64,000 nt of DNA from Xestospongia muta (lineage: Eukaryota > Porifera > Demospongiae > Haplosclerida > Petrosiidae). Under the pieces are notes generated by a model. It was given only the letters and a program-made list of their open reading frames with translations. It was not told where the DNA came from and made no database searches. The translations under genes were made by a program, and so were the position numbers. Positions 35,592 through 47,254 of the stretch are shown piece by piece. Numbering within the stretch: the stretch's first letter is position 1; every line of letters starts with the position of its first letter. Location of the stretch: the NCBI GenBank assembly GCA_963693285.1, contig OY848917.1, positions 4,702,618 to 4,766,617 on the forward strand. The letters are read 5' to 3'.

Positions 35592-35741
35592 TTTACGATA
35601 GATAAGGAACAGTTAGTCTTCAAGCCACTTATGATATTCGATAAGATAAGGAAGAGTTAGTCGTCTGGTCAAGTCGCTTATAAAATTCAATAACTCTTGA
35701 AGATATTAAACACAGTATATATAATTGTTTCACCTTTCTTT

Positions 35742-35752
35742 GGGAATTCCCC
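35742..35752 (-). promoter_or_regulatory. Perfect palindromic kappaB-type site (ISG12 gene 3)
   Basis: GGGAATTCCCC on the plus strand (GGGGAATTCCC toward the gene), about 150 bases upstream of the ATG at 35591, adjacent to an E-box CACGTG (35755-35760). The same AGGGGAATTCCCA context occurs before gene 1. The corresponding stretch is missing in the duplicate upstream of gene 4. Confidence 0.65.
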
Positions 35753-36531
35753 TACACGTGACTAACTTAAAGTGGAAGGTAGAATTAATTCCGAAAGTTA
35801 CCGTATATCTTATATCATAATGGATGTTAATTATTTTTAAGAATAGATAATAAGCAGAGTCTGCCGTATATAGTCTCATATCCAACAGCACACTTTATTG
35901 TTGTTAGACTCAACCATTACATGTTGTTGGGGTAGGAATGATTAGAAGGTAGAACTACAGCTTTGACCATATAGCATGCCATTGTAGCAAAAATATTATT
36001 TATAGGCTATACATTATAGCACACATTATAGTGCAAGCATTTTACTTATATTGTATACATGATAACCATAAACTCTAGGCCCTATGCATGCATTACAATA
36101 TAATATTGAATTTCACTGTAATTATTCATGCATTTAAGTCTCAATAATTATCAGTAATTGTAATAATGCCTCATAAACTATACTTCTTTCACCCGCAAAG
36201 CACAAAATATGACTTCAAGTGGCCATTCTTTACCATAAATTGTTTCTTAACTTGTTGGAAACAATGTAAAAACCTAACAAATATTTAAGTAATGATCAAC
36301 GTTTCATTTCCATATATATCAGCAAGCTCACTAATGTCTGTTCACGTTCACCTTGCCGCCAGAAATTAGTAGTGGGTGTAAGTAGTATACATAATAGTAA
36401 TACATTTCTACCAAAAAGTGATTAATTTAGTCACTGTGCCAATAATTTCTACATATTTTAGAAGAGAAACTTTTATTGCTGAAACTTCCAATTTTTTTGG
36501 AAACAATGCCAAACCTATCAGATAATTAGTT

Positions 36532-36985
36532 AATGACCATTGTTTAATGTTATTGTTAAGTCTGCCGTATATAGTCTCATATCCAACAACACACTTTATT
36601 GTTGTTAGACTCAACCATTACATGACCATTGTTTAATGTTATTGTTAAGTCTGCCATATATAGTCTCATATCCAACAACACATTTTATTGTTGTTAGGCT
36701 CAACCATTACATGACCATTGTTTAATGTTATTGTTAAGTCTGCCATATATAGTCTCATATCCAACAACACATTTTATTGTTGTTAGACTTAACCATTACA
36801 TGACCATTGTTTAATGTCATTGTTAAGTCTGCCGTATATAGTCTCATATCCAACAACACACTTTATTGTTGTTAGACTCAACCATTACATGACCATTGTT
36901 TAATGTCATTGTTAAGTCTGCCGTATATAGTCTCATATCCAACAACACACTTTATTGTTGTTAGACTCAACCATTACAAATTGTT
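36532..36985. repeat. 89-bp minisatellite, about five copies
   Basis: GTCTGCC starts at 36560, 36649, 36738, 36827 and 36916, an exact 89-base period with few substitutions. Each unit contains a small hairpin (AACAACA...TGTTGTT). Single units occur at about 35860-35930 and, in unit B, at about 46057-46130, so the array expanded after the segmental duplication. Confidence 0.92.
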
Positions 36986-37220
36986 GGGGTGCGTGGATAG
37001 GAAGGATTAGAAAAAAAAACAAAAACAATGCCAAACCTACCAGATAATTAGTTAATGACCATTGTTTAATTTTCATATGTTATTGTTAAGTTTACTCTTA
37101 CCAACAAGTGAAGAATTTGTTTACGCGCCAATTTTCTACACATTTTCTCTGAAAAGTGGCTATTGCAGTAACCCTTCCCAACTTATTGTAAACAATACTA
37201 AAACCACCTATATATATTAT

Positions 37221-38076
37221 TAACCTCGCTGTGCGTGGGCGCATAGCGAGGGTACTGTAGTTTGTCAGTGTGTGTGTGTGTGTCTGTTACCCGGGTTGTT
37301 TTTTTGAACTGCTATAACTTGGCAACCGAAGCGTTAGCAGCTACCAACGTTTAGCAACGAATAGAAAAACATGTGGACTTTACAACAGTAGTATCAAGAA
37401 CATCGTCAAGAAAAACAGAAGCTTAAAACTCGCAAAAGAATTTTCAGGCTGCAGAGGTCAAGTGCCGTTTCTCGAAAAGTAAAAAACTTAACGTGGAGAT
37501 TTTTTTATTATGCTGTAGAGAATCTTAGAGGAATACGGATCAGCAAGACAGAAGCCCGTTGGTTGAAGCAATCGTTAGAAAAGTACTGATAAGTGTTTTG
37601 TGGACTTGGAGCGAAGTAACGCATTCAGGAAAAGTCTCAGAGCAACTAATAGATAATATATTGATTTATATTTGTACTACGGGACGTTTCCAAAGAACGC
37701 TTCATTTTGAAGTTACAATAAATTTTGTATATGAAATATTGAAACATTTTAAAGAGTCATGTAAAGGCTCAGAGAAACATTCATCACGAATCTAGCACTT
37801 AATCTTGCTTGGCAATTGAATAATACTATTAGTTACTCAGTTACAGCTTCACAGACATGTCAATCAGAGTGCAAAGTACCCAGTAAACAACAAAGCTTTT
37901 TTCCCTTTGATTGAAGAGAAATGCTAAGTCATCAAACAACAGTTTGTAATAGCATCACGTGAGCCATCAATAATTTGACCACACCTTGTCCAATCTTAAA
38001 TATACATGTTACATGCACTCTGCAGTATAGATTTACACTGGGCACCGTAGCGAGGTTAAGCACTTTCGTGCATTTT
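37221..38076. mobile_element. ~855-bp inserted element with CTCGCT ends
   Basis: Unit B has a single TTAT at the matching position (46851-46856), so this is an insertion into unit A. The ends are inverted: TAACCTCGCT at 37221 and AGCGAGGTTA ending near 38059. A possible 4-bp target duplication TTAT flanks it if the tail extends to about 38076. It is more GC-rich than its surroundings and starts with a (GT)n patch (37268-37282). An open frame at 37559-37795 (78 aa) has no recognised motif. Probably a non-autonomous DNA transposon. Confidence 0.75.
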
Positions 38077-38478
38077 TATTTTAATATAGTTTTCAATTAC
38101 AAAAAAACATATTCAATAGAAAAAAAGGCAAAAAACTAAAGACAAATTAGTTCTGGTTTATACTAATAACTCCTTATGAAAGGCAGGAAATTTATATAAT
38201 TAACCTCTCATTCTCAATATCAATTTTAAATAATTGTTTGAATGTGTACATTAACATATTATGCATCTTTAATCAAGCTGAATTATACTCAAAGTGATTA
38301 CTGATTAAAATAACTTAAACAACTGAGGTCTGTTCATGTTGTACATATATTTATACATTATATATATATATATATATATATATCTTCACTCTATTGTCCT
38401 CTACATCATAGTACATCAGATGAAGTCACGAACAAATACAATACAAACACCAAAATAGATGTGAAACTAAAAAAATCA

Positions 38479-40152
38479 TCAATATGACATCGAAAAAGAG
38501 GACGAATTCTTTAACTGATCCCTTTGTTGGAAGTAGTTATCATAAGTAGCTTCAACTACAGCATTTATGTCATAAAAGTAACCATAAGTTCTATTACGAT
38601 ACCACTTGACTGCTTTAATGAAAACAAGAAAGCCAATAACACATATAATTAAATATACTAACAACAGCCAAAAACTGCAGGTCAATTTCCCTGGTCCATG
38701 AAACAGGTTTGCCTGAAATAAGATCTGTATGAAAATACTTGAATTAGAAAAAAGACCCCTTATCAGAAAGAAAACTCCAGTTAACATGCCACTCATATGA
38801 ACTGGAGCCTGACTACATATAAACTCTAAGCCATAGATATAGGACAAAGAATCTGCTAAGCCAATGAAAAAAAATGGTATTGAATAATATAGGAAAGAAA
38901 TGTTAACAGATTCACTACTAAAACAAGATGTAGTATGTTGTTCTGTTACATGTCCAATTATGTTGATAGTAACTGATGATAGGAGCATAAGCAGTATCAA
39001 ACCATATGTTAGACCAAGACCACGAATAGGGCTAAGAATAAAATATTCCAGTTTAGGCCATAGAGGAATGATAAACAATTGAAATAATGGTACTAACAGC
39101 AGTATCAGTGAATCAAAACATCCCCACAGAACATATGAACCGTAGCCATGAAGGGCAGTTGTACTTCCTTTGTAAATATTAATATATGGCAGACCATATT
39201 CCACTCCAATATAGTAAGGAATATAGAATCCAAATAAACAAAAGAATATTAGCACAATTCTAAAAAATGCTTTAACTGCTTCAACATCAACTTCTAAAAA
39301 TGGTCCCCCATATATATCTTTTCCTAAGTCAAGTCGAGATGGTGGCTCTGCCTCCCAATATGTTAAAGCACTACGTCTATTTATATGCTTATTTTTAAGA
39401 GCATATATCAGCACACTGACTACTAATCGATAAGGATTTTTTGAGATTACTCCAACAGGTGTAAACAAATGCCTAAAATAAATATTAACACACAACACAA
39501 TGCTTAATATTAGCGAAGCAAACAGACAAGATATTGGTAACACATCAGCTAGTGCTTGTGCATTCGCTATATAGCCAAGTGTAAATCCAAGAAACAAACC
39601 CCATACAATCCAATGTATATATGCTCTAATTTGTATAGTAGAAAAACCTATTAACTGTTCTAATCCATATGCCAATATATTTGTGAGAAATCCAGCTGTA
39701 CCTATCATTAGCAATAACAAAGCAATAGTTAGAAAACCATATTTAGCAATAGAAACAGGTAGTCCACATGTGCTATTTTGAATACAATAGCTAATAGTAG
39801 TTAAAACTATCCCAAACCAAGAAAACAATAAACTCAAGGAAATACTACGATGTCTACCAATGATAGAATCAGACAACCAACCCATAATTGGAAATAATAT
39901 CCAAAAGATGGAAGACTGAACTGTTGTGAGCAGATAACTCTGAGTATCCTTTGAATGAGGTATAGGTTCCCAACAAGAATGGTCAACTGGAGTGGCCAAT
40001 GAAACAGGAATGTCGACGCCAATTTGAAGGCACATACCAACTGCTACAGAATAAAATACAAGCAGCCATGAAGGCCCATTTAGCAAATACCTCCTTGTTT
40101 CAGTGAGATAATTTTGACAGTACGTCCTTGAGGTCTGTGTGGAGGTAGACAT
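38479..40152 (-). CDS. MFS transporter of the POT/SLC15-like group, copy A
   Basis: 557-aa intronless membrane protein with about 12 hydrophobic segments. POT/PTR2-like landmarks: the loop GWLSDSIIGRHRS (91-103) after TM2; the cytoplasmic NRRSALTYWEAEPPSRLDLG (258-277) followed by YGGPF and an EAVK stretch, as in SLC15A3/A4-type proteins; and FICSQAPVHMSGMLTGVF in TM10-11. The proton-coupling ExxER motif usual in TM1 of peptide transporters is absent (TM1 reads WLLVFYSVAVGMCLQIG), so substrate and coupling may differ. Copy B differs at eight residues (47, 173, 179, 236, 244, 268, 340, 384). No introns in an intron-rich region suggests origin by retroposition of an ancestor. Confidence 0.8.
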   Translation of the reverse strand: MSTSTQTSRTYCQNYLTETRRYLLNGPSWLLVFYSVAVGMCLQIGVDIPVSLATPVDHSCWEPIPHSKDTQSYLLTTVQSSIFWILFPIMGWLSDSIIGRHRSISLSLLFSWFGIVLTTISYCIQNSTCGLPVSIAKYGFLTIALLLLMIGTAGFLTNILAYGLEQLIGFSTIQIRAYIHWIVWGLFLGFTLGYIANAQALADVLPISCLFASLILSIVLCVNIYFRHLFTPVGVISKNPYRLVVSVLIYALKNKHINRRSALTYWEAEPPSRLDLGKDIYGGPFLEVDVEAVKAFFRIVLIFFCLFGFYIPYYIGVEYGLPYINIYKGSTTALHGYGSYVLWGCFDSLILLLVPLFQLFIIPLWPKLEYFILSPIRGLGLTYGLILLMLLSSVTINIIGHVTEQHTTSCFSSESVNISFLYYSIPFFFIGLADSLSYIYGLEFICSQAPVHMSGMLTGVFFLIRGLFSNSSIFIQILFQANLFHGPGKLTCSFWLLLVYLIICVIGFLVFIKAVKWYRNRTYGYFYDINAVVEATYDNYFQQRDQLKNSSSFSMSY

Positions 40153-41179
40153 TTATACTTGTAGTCACACCCCAACTTCCTGTGAATAGTGTGTTTTGTA
40201 AACTATAGGGTCAGGCACACGTGACAATCTATATTCTGCAGGTGTTGGAATGTTCATTACTATAATTATGTATGTGCATTGGCCAAGATGGTACTTGTAG
40301 AAAAGGGCTATCATGTGCATGTATATATCTTTTAAAAATATATGGATATAACACTCAAATTTGCTATTTTAATCTTGAAAAAACTATTAATAATATATAA
40401 AAAAGGATGTCAAAATTTTTAAAGAAATATGAAACAATAAAATAAACAATTTAGTAATCTGTATAATTAGAAATTTTACTTATTTTTTCTCACAATTGTT
40501 ATTCCTAGACTAGCAGTTTCTGTTAAACCAAGGTTAGTTAGTCTAAATGATTGTAAGGTTCTAATGAAATGAATTGATTGGCCAAAATATGTGTCATATC
40601 ATTTGTAGCATCAATGATGTTTTGTGTGTTCTTTCTTTCCTTGTTCCTCATAATTTGTGGGAAACTCTTTTGACTACGTGGGTATTCTGCATTGTTGTGA
40701 AGTAATTCCAAGACTTCATTTTTAGTCGTACAGTTTAGATAATAGGAAACATTTCACAATAATGTTATCATTTGATGTATCAACAGTCAGTTCTAAAATA
40801 TTGCTATCTACATGTATACTTCATATTATAAATGTAATAAGGATTTCCTCATTGGCCATAAACGTATTCATGATGGTATTTGTACAAAGATCTTAATTCT
40901 CTGGTCATTTTCTAAATGTTAGTCATTGAAAGTTGTTTGTTTGTATAGTTTAAATGCACTTCATATGTGGTGGTAATTCATTTATTTTGTAAAAATAGGT
41001 CATATATCTTTCTTGAAAAAGTTAACATATATATATACATCTTTTTGCATTGACCTTTGAGATAGAGTAATTTAATAATTTTTATATAATTACTTAGCAA
41101 TTTCTTGGCACTATTGATAATTGTAAGGATTATTGGGTAGACTTACAATTAATGATAATGGTAATTGTTTATAACTTGG

Positions 41180-41660
41180 TGACACTAATTGTAATTGTAA
41201 TAGAGTACATATAAGGTAATGCTAATTTGTTTCATATTCATTATATTTTTGTCTAACATCAAGAGTGGAATGCATGCATGCAATAGATGTAGAAAATAAA
41301 ACAATGTAAACGCTAATAGCAAGTTTTTAGTAAGCCCAGTACATATCTATGTATGCAAGGGATAAAAAGTAGTCCCACATATTGTTGCCTTTTATTAAAT
41401 TATACTTGCTTACTTCACTCATCATGATATCAGACACGGTGAATATAAAAAATACAACCTTTGAGACAACCTTTCTCTTCATTAACAACCAAAGAGTCTC
41501 AGTAACTAATTACACATGTTCATTGGTTAAATACATCGATTATTACATATAGTTTATTAAACAATTGTAATCAGTAACAGTACATTTAAAATAGAAATAG
41601 ATGTTACAACATCTACACATTGAGAATAATGCCGTGTCCTAAGAAGCCTATATTTATAAT
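41180..41660. other. Spacer between transporter A and the fucosyltransferase
   Basis: Nothing beyond AT-rich sequence. This is unique DNA following the end of duplication unit A; it is the 3' side of the fucosyltransferase gene. Confidence 0.6.
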
Positions 41661-41664
41661 AATT

Positions 41665-42822
41665 CTAATTCCAAACCACATATGGTTCACAATTTTGCTC
41701 AGTGTGCCAACTGGCAATATCATTATATATCTTCACATGTTGATTTGGTTCATATAATTTTTCACACACATGGCATGTAAAATCTGTGGGATTATTCCCA
41801 GTAGGATATATGGACCAGTGATCTCTCCATTTAAAGTATTCATTATATAGTTGAGGGTGATTTCCTATATGTATTAAGTGATCAGCAAGGTCTTTAGCAG
41901 TTTCAAACTCCTGAGCATTGATGAAAGATTTAGGAGGAATTATAGCAGAATTTGATAAATTTGCTCCTGACACAATGACTGGGACTATTTCATTCCCAAA
42001 AGCATTAACTAAAGCTTTCTCTGTAAGGTAGTCTTTACATACATAATTTTCAAAAGCCAAGTAAAATTTGTATCGTGGCATCAAAGAGAAACAGCTGTGA
42101 TATGATTTACAAAACTTGCCACAATTCCCATAGATATCAATGTGAACATATTTACCAAGTTCTTTTACCAATTCTAATCGATGGTCCACACAGTTACTGA
42201 TTAATGCTATAGCTGTTTTGATTCTACCTTGAAGATAATTTTTTTGCAGATCAAACCCACCTTTGAATTTTGCATTAGGTATTATATCACAATATCCATA
42301 TTGGATATCTGAATTTAGTTTGTAAATCATAGTCCAGTTGAATAAAGAATTCCATCGCTTCATATCACTAGGACCAGGACTATACTGAGGTGGTTCTGTA
42401 TTGTAGTATATCCAACGTTGTCCTAGTGGCCTTTTTATGGTGCGGGCAATAGTCAGAGTAGACATAAAATCATTAGCTGCACCATGAAAAATCACAGCAC
42501 TGCTGTTTGGAAAAAGGTCCTTATCATTTGTGACAAAGCACATATGCTTAAGTTTTCCACATTCTATTTTACCAGAGAGAAGTCTCTGTGCTTGTATAAA
42601 ATCCTCTGCAAAATGTAATGTCCAAAATAAGATTATCTTTGGGGATTCAACTGAAACAATATCCTGGAGTATATGAACAGGAGGATGTGAGGGTGTAAAA
42701 GGATATATCAATACTTGTTTAAAACCAGTAAATAAGAAGGCAAAGAAAATCAATAACACTACTATGATAATGATAATTTTCCATATAAAAATGACTGAAG
42801 ATTTGTTGCAATTTCCTAGCAT
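41665..42822 (-). CDS. Alpha-1,3-fucosyltransferase (GT10 family)
   Basis: 385-aa intronless type II Golgi membrane enzyme expected to move fucose from GDP-fucose to GlcNAc-containing glycans. Short cytoplasmic tail, membrane anchor ~11-33 (IFIWKIIIIIVVLLIFFAFL), stem, then catalytic domain. The GT10 hallmark runs 251-283: RYKFYLAFENYVCKDYLTEK then ALVNAF..EIVPVI. Upstream IYYNTEPPQYSP (138-149) and NWTMIYKLNSDI (162-173) match the acceptor-side conserved block. Cys234, 238, 244 and 262 and the C-terminal CHVC fit the family disulfides. Length is normal. It sits between the two segmental duplication units and is not itself duplicated in them, apart from the scrap at 44400-44545. Confidence 0.92.
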   Translation of the reverse strand: MLGNCNKSSVIFIWKIIIIIVVLLIFFAFLFTGFKQVLIYPFTPSHPPVHILQDIVSVESPKIILFWTLHFAEDFIQAQRLLSGKIECGKLKHMCFVTNDKDLFPNSSAVIFHGAANDFMSTLTIARTIKRPLGQRWIYYNTEPPQYSPGPSDMKRWNSLFNWTMIYKLNSDIQYGYCDIIPNAKFKGGFDLQKNYLQGRIKTAIALISNCVDHRLELVKELGKYVHIDIYGNCGKFCKSYHSCFSLMPRYKFYLAFENYVCKDYLTEKALVNAFGNEIVPVIVSGANLSNSAIIPPKSFINAQEFETAKDLADHLIHIGNHPQLYNEYFKWRDHWSIYPTGNNPTDFTCHVCEKLYEPNQHVKIYNDIASWHTEQNCEPYVVWN

Positions 42823-42829
42823 ATTGATC

Positions 42830-44280
42830 TAGTAACAAAAAAGAACGCCATTATATTTTTAGGCCATTGACTTTTTCTACATTGAAACGAGCTTTTACAT
42901 AATACATTATACCAGTCAATATTTAATAGTACAAAAAGTTACCTGATTGAATTAAAATTAGCTGATATGATAAATACATTTTGAATCAAAGGCACTGTAC
43001 ATCACATATTTGTTTCATATTAGGGATTCATAATTATTATGCTGCATATTAAACCACCAGGTCCATCCAGATAGAGTCTGAGTTATCTATTAAGACTTAC
43101 AGCCTTTTTTCGTCTTGTGCACAATATAATGTACTTATGAAATCATAATGAATTAATAAACTGTATAAGGATTATATCTATATGGCCATTTCCCAGAGTT
43201 TGTATTATACAACCCACCAGTTCATTTGTCAAAATTGTTTTCTTTGACTGTTTATATAAGTATTAACTTTGGATTAGTTTCCAGCCTTCATAAAAAAGAA
43301 GGAGGCTTTGTTAACACCTCATGCAGACAGAGATTAGATAATCGAATAAGGAATAGGTGTTGCTTTTCCTAGAACAACAACAAAACAGCAAATTCTAAGT
43401 CACTTGGTAGGTAAGTGATTGACTGGATTAACAAACAAAACAGTGCTTTTTACCATAATTTAAGAATTATATATTTTATCATATACTTGTAACTGCTTAG
43501 GTGTTGAGCTTGTGGGATACCTCCATGCTATACAGATCATCTTTTGATATAGCAAGGCTTATTTGTACTGTGATTCCTTGCAATTGCAAATGTATTGAGT
43601 TACCATCTAGAATAGTACTGTTACTCATCAAATAACGAACACACACACTCACACAACAACACGCGTACCTTGGAGTCCAGAGAATAATCAAACCAGTATA
43701 TATATACCAATCAGTCCAGCAAATCAATTACTCTTTCACTACTTCAAAGGGCAGTTGTGGTTCGAAGACAACGTATGGACCTCTATTATACAGAGATATT
43801 CAGGTCTGTCTCGTTTATCTGATTAGTGTACACTGTCACAACTACGAAGTTCAACAGTTAAAACAAGGAAGCAATTTGTTTACAACGAAAGTGGGCGTTT
43901 TGTCAAACTGCCGCTAATTATTGCTTTGTTCTTTTGTGTAAGAAAGGCCCTCTTATGAGTAGATAAAGTAGATATTTTTACTTTGTAGTTGATATTTACA
44001 GCAAGCTTGTCTTTAATATGAGTGACATGGAAAGATAAATTAACTCTATCTTTTTAATTTTATGATGTTCTCTCTTGCACATGAAAAATGGCTATCATTT
44101 TTGGCAAATTTGGTGATTTGGACAATCAGTATTGTGTTGTATAATAATAGATATAGAATATTTCTACTCATTAATGTATGCATATAAAGTAATTTTTTAA
44201 TGTAAAAGAAAATGATAGAAATTTAAGTTATGGAGTATAAGTTTATCAAATGTCACCTAAAGTTATATTGTTGTCATCTT
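42830..44280. other. Upstream region of the fucosyltransferase
   Basis: No supported gene. The minus-strand frame 43497-43727 is Cys/Val-rich but has no motif. A GC-richer patch lies at about 43640-43910 and might hold a distal promoter or non-coding exon. Confidence 0.4.
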
Positions 44281-44283
44281 GAG

Positions 44284-44545
44284 GCAACTGATTCAGAGTC
44301 CGTTTCAATATCTGATGTTGTACTTTGACTGTCTTCATTCGTGTCACTATATTCAACAAATTCAACTATGCAATCATCTTTAATATACTTATACCAACAT
44401 TTATTCTTAATTTTAACCTATGATCCACACTGTTACTAATTAATACTACAGTAGTTTCTTCTACCAAGAAGACATTTTTTTCTTAGATGAAAACCACCTT
44501 TGAATATTGCATAGGTAGCATGATACAATAGCCATATTGAATATA
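44284..44545 (-). pseudogene. Fucosyltransferase fragment joined to an acidic open tail
   Basis: The minus strand of 44400-44545 aligns with 42165-42320 of the fucosyltransferase gene (the K-F-K-G-G-F through V-D-H-R-L region) with many substitutions and frame breaks, so it is a dead fragment. Reading on past it, the minus strand stays open for about 47 codons, from a TAG at about 44427 to a TGA near 44284, with an acidic Ser/Thr-rich end (SDTNEDSQSTTSDIETDSES). That tail is not fucosyltransferase; it could be a fragment of another gene or chance. Confidence 0.6.
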
Positions 44546-45564
44546 TGAAATCAAGTAGTGAAATATATATTTTAAGTGATTTGTTAAAAAGAGAGCCTTG
44601 TTGATAATCTAGTGAGAGATAACAAATATGTTTGTCATATAATATTATATATAATTATTATAATTTCCATTGTTTGTGAGTTATATGATACGTTGTTGCT
44701 ATAATTGTACAACAAGAATGCATGCAACTAGGTAAGACTATTTTAACACTATAAAAGAAATAGGTCAATTGTAGGTATATTTCATAATCAACAACACTGT
44801 TAACACATTGTTAACACATTGTTGTAATATATTCTTTGACCTTGTTATTTCTACAAAGGTTGTAGTACAATATTGTACAATAAATTGTTATTGTTGAGCC
44901 TCTAGTAAGTTAAATGATAAAGCTGTATACAGTACCTCTTTTGTAAATTGACAATGAATTTGCTTCAATTCATAATAAAAAATAGTTACCAGTTTTTGAT
45001 ATACTCAAACTTTGGAAAATCATGTGAAAAAGCCTAATTGACAGACTTGCTGTTCTAGTTCTTTTAAGTCTTTCATACTTTTATAGGGTGAATGAATATA
45101 TACAATCAAAGCTCTAACTGATTTTAAACTTATATATATATATATATCTATGATCAATTATCATATATCTATTAGCTAATATCATATATGACAAACATAT
45201 GTTACATATATCGTCAAGTATCGTATGTACTTTTTCATGCAATACTTATAGTACATGTATTGGTTATAAAGAAGTACTATATTTATATAGGTAGTACGCT
45301 CTAGCTTGATTAATAATCATCTCTCAATTTTACCCATTGATCAATTAAATACAACAAATACAACAATCACTACATTTCATTGAAAAAAGAATACAAACAC
45401 ACTTAAAGCATGTATACAAAGTAGGTATGAATTAAGTAAAGTTATTCTGACAAATTCAATTCAACAGTAATTTGAAAAAATGAAATTATTGAAGTTCGTA
45501 TATGTGTGTGTTTGTTTGTGTGTAAAATATAGTTGAACGTAGGTGTAACCAATATATCAGCTTA

Positions 45565-45855
45565 TCAACGAAAAGTATAACTGGCAGCACCACCAATCAC
45601 TCCACCAATAGTTGATCCTACAGCAGCCAAGGCAGCAGTTCCACTTGCACCCAAACCAGCTGCTCCAACTGATTGTAAAGTTGCCACAACACCGCCAGCA
45701 ACTGTTGGTGCCCATGCTGACATCATGGACGCAGCAGTTGAGCCTGCTACAATGCCACCTGTACTAAACCCTAGACCTGCCACTACTACAGGTGCTGAAA
45801 TGACTAGAGCTGTTCCTCCTAATGCAGCACCTCCACCAACAGCTAGATACTCCAT
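45565..45855 (-). CDS. ISG12 (IFI27/IFI6-like) protein 4
   Basis: 96-aa single-exon member read 45855 to 45565, the unit B paralogue of gene 3. The N-terminus is shorter by five residues (MEYLAVGGGAALGG), then VVVAGLGFSTGGIVAGSTAA and SAWAPTVAGGVVATLQSVGA, ending GGVIGGAASYTFR. The Gly in LGFG is Ser here. Its upstream region matches gene 3 for about 60 bases, then lacks the ~100 bases holding the kappaB-type site, so its control may differ. Confidence 0.9.
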   Translation of the reverse strand: MEYLAVGGGAALGGTALVISAPVVVAGLGFSTGGIVAGSTAASMMSAWAPTVAGGVVATLQSVGAAGLGASGTAALAAVGSTIGGVIGGAASYTFR

Positions 45856-47254
45856 TTTACGATAGATAAGGAACAGTTAGTCTTCAAGCCGCTTATGATA
45901 TTCGATAACAAATGCTTACTCCTGAAGATATATCTAGTTATTTCAACTTAACTTAAAGTGGAAAGTAGAACTAATTCCGCAAGTAACTTTTTTTAGCTAC
46001 CGTATATCTTATATCACAATGGTATTAATTATTTTTAAGAACAGATAATAAGCAGAGTCTGCCGTATATAGTCTCATATCCAACAACACACGTTATTGTT
46101 GTTAGACTCAACCATTATTACATGTTGTTGGGTTGCGTGGGTAGGAACGATTAGAAGGTAGAACTACATCTTTGACCATATGGCATGCATTGTAGCAAAA
46201 ATATTATTTATAGACAATACATTATAGCACACATGTTATAATGCATGCATTTAACTTATATTGTATACATGATAACCTTAAACCCAAGACCCTATGCATG
46301 CATTACAATATAATATTGAATTTCACTATAATTAGTGCATGCATTTAAGTCTTAATAATTATCAGTAATTGTAATAATGCCTCATAAACTATTCTTCTTT
46401 CACCCACAAAGCACAAAATATGACTTCAAGTGCCCATACTTCACCATAAATTGTTTCTTAACTTGTTGAAAACAATATGAAAACCTAACAGATATTTAAG
46501 TAATGATCAATGTCTCATTTCCATATTTATCAGCAAGTTTGCTAGTAATACATTTCTACCAGAAAATGATTAATTTACTCACTGTGCCAATTTCTACATA
46601 TTTTAGAAGGAGAACATTTATTGCCGAAATTTCCAATTTTTTTGGCAACAATGCCAAACCTACTAGATAATTATATAATGACCATTGTTTAATTTTTATA
46701 CGTTATTGTTAAGTTTACTAGTAAAGACATTCCTACCAACAAGTGAAGAATTTATTCATGTGCCAATTTTCTACACATTTTCTCTGAAAAGTGGCTATTG
46801 CCATAACCCTTCCCAACTTATTGTAAACAATACTAAAACCACTTAGATATATTATTTTAATATATTTTTCAATTACAAAAAACATATACAATGAAAAATG
46901 GCAAAAAACTAAAGACGAACCAGTTCTGTTTTTGTACTCATGACTCCTTATGAAAGGCAGGAATTTTAATTTATATAATTAACCTCTCATTCTCAATATC
47001 AATTTCATATTTTAAATAATTGTTTGAATGTGCACATTAATATATTATGTATCTTTAATCAAGCTGAATTATACTCAAAGTGATTACTGATTAAAATAAC
47101 TTAAACAACTGAGCTCTGTTCATGTTGTACATATAATTATACATTATATATATATATATCTTCACTCTATTGTCCTCTACATCATACTACATCAGATGAA
47201 GTCACTAACAAATACAATACAAACACTAAAATAGATGTGAAACTAAAAAAATCA

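Larger units (their letters stand above)
35154..41173. repeat. Segmental duplication unit A
   Basis: Matches 45405-49862 in direct orientation, base for base over long stretches. It carries an ISG12 gene (-) and the MFS transporter (-). Unit A is longer because of an 89-bp minisatellite array (36532-36985), an ~855-bp insertion (37221-38076) and about 66 bases near 40455-40520 absent from B. It ends at GGTAATTGTTTATAA (about 41173), where unit B runs into a GA microsatellite. Confidence 0.92.
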
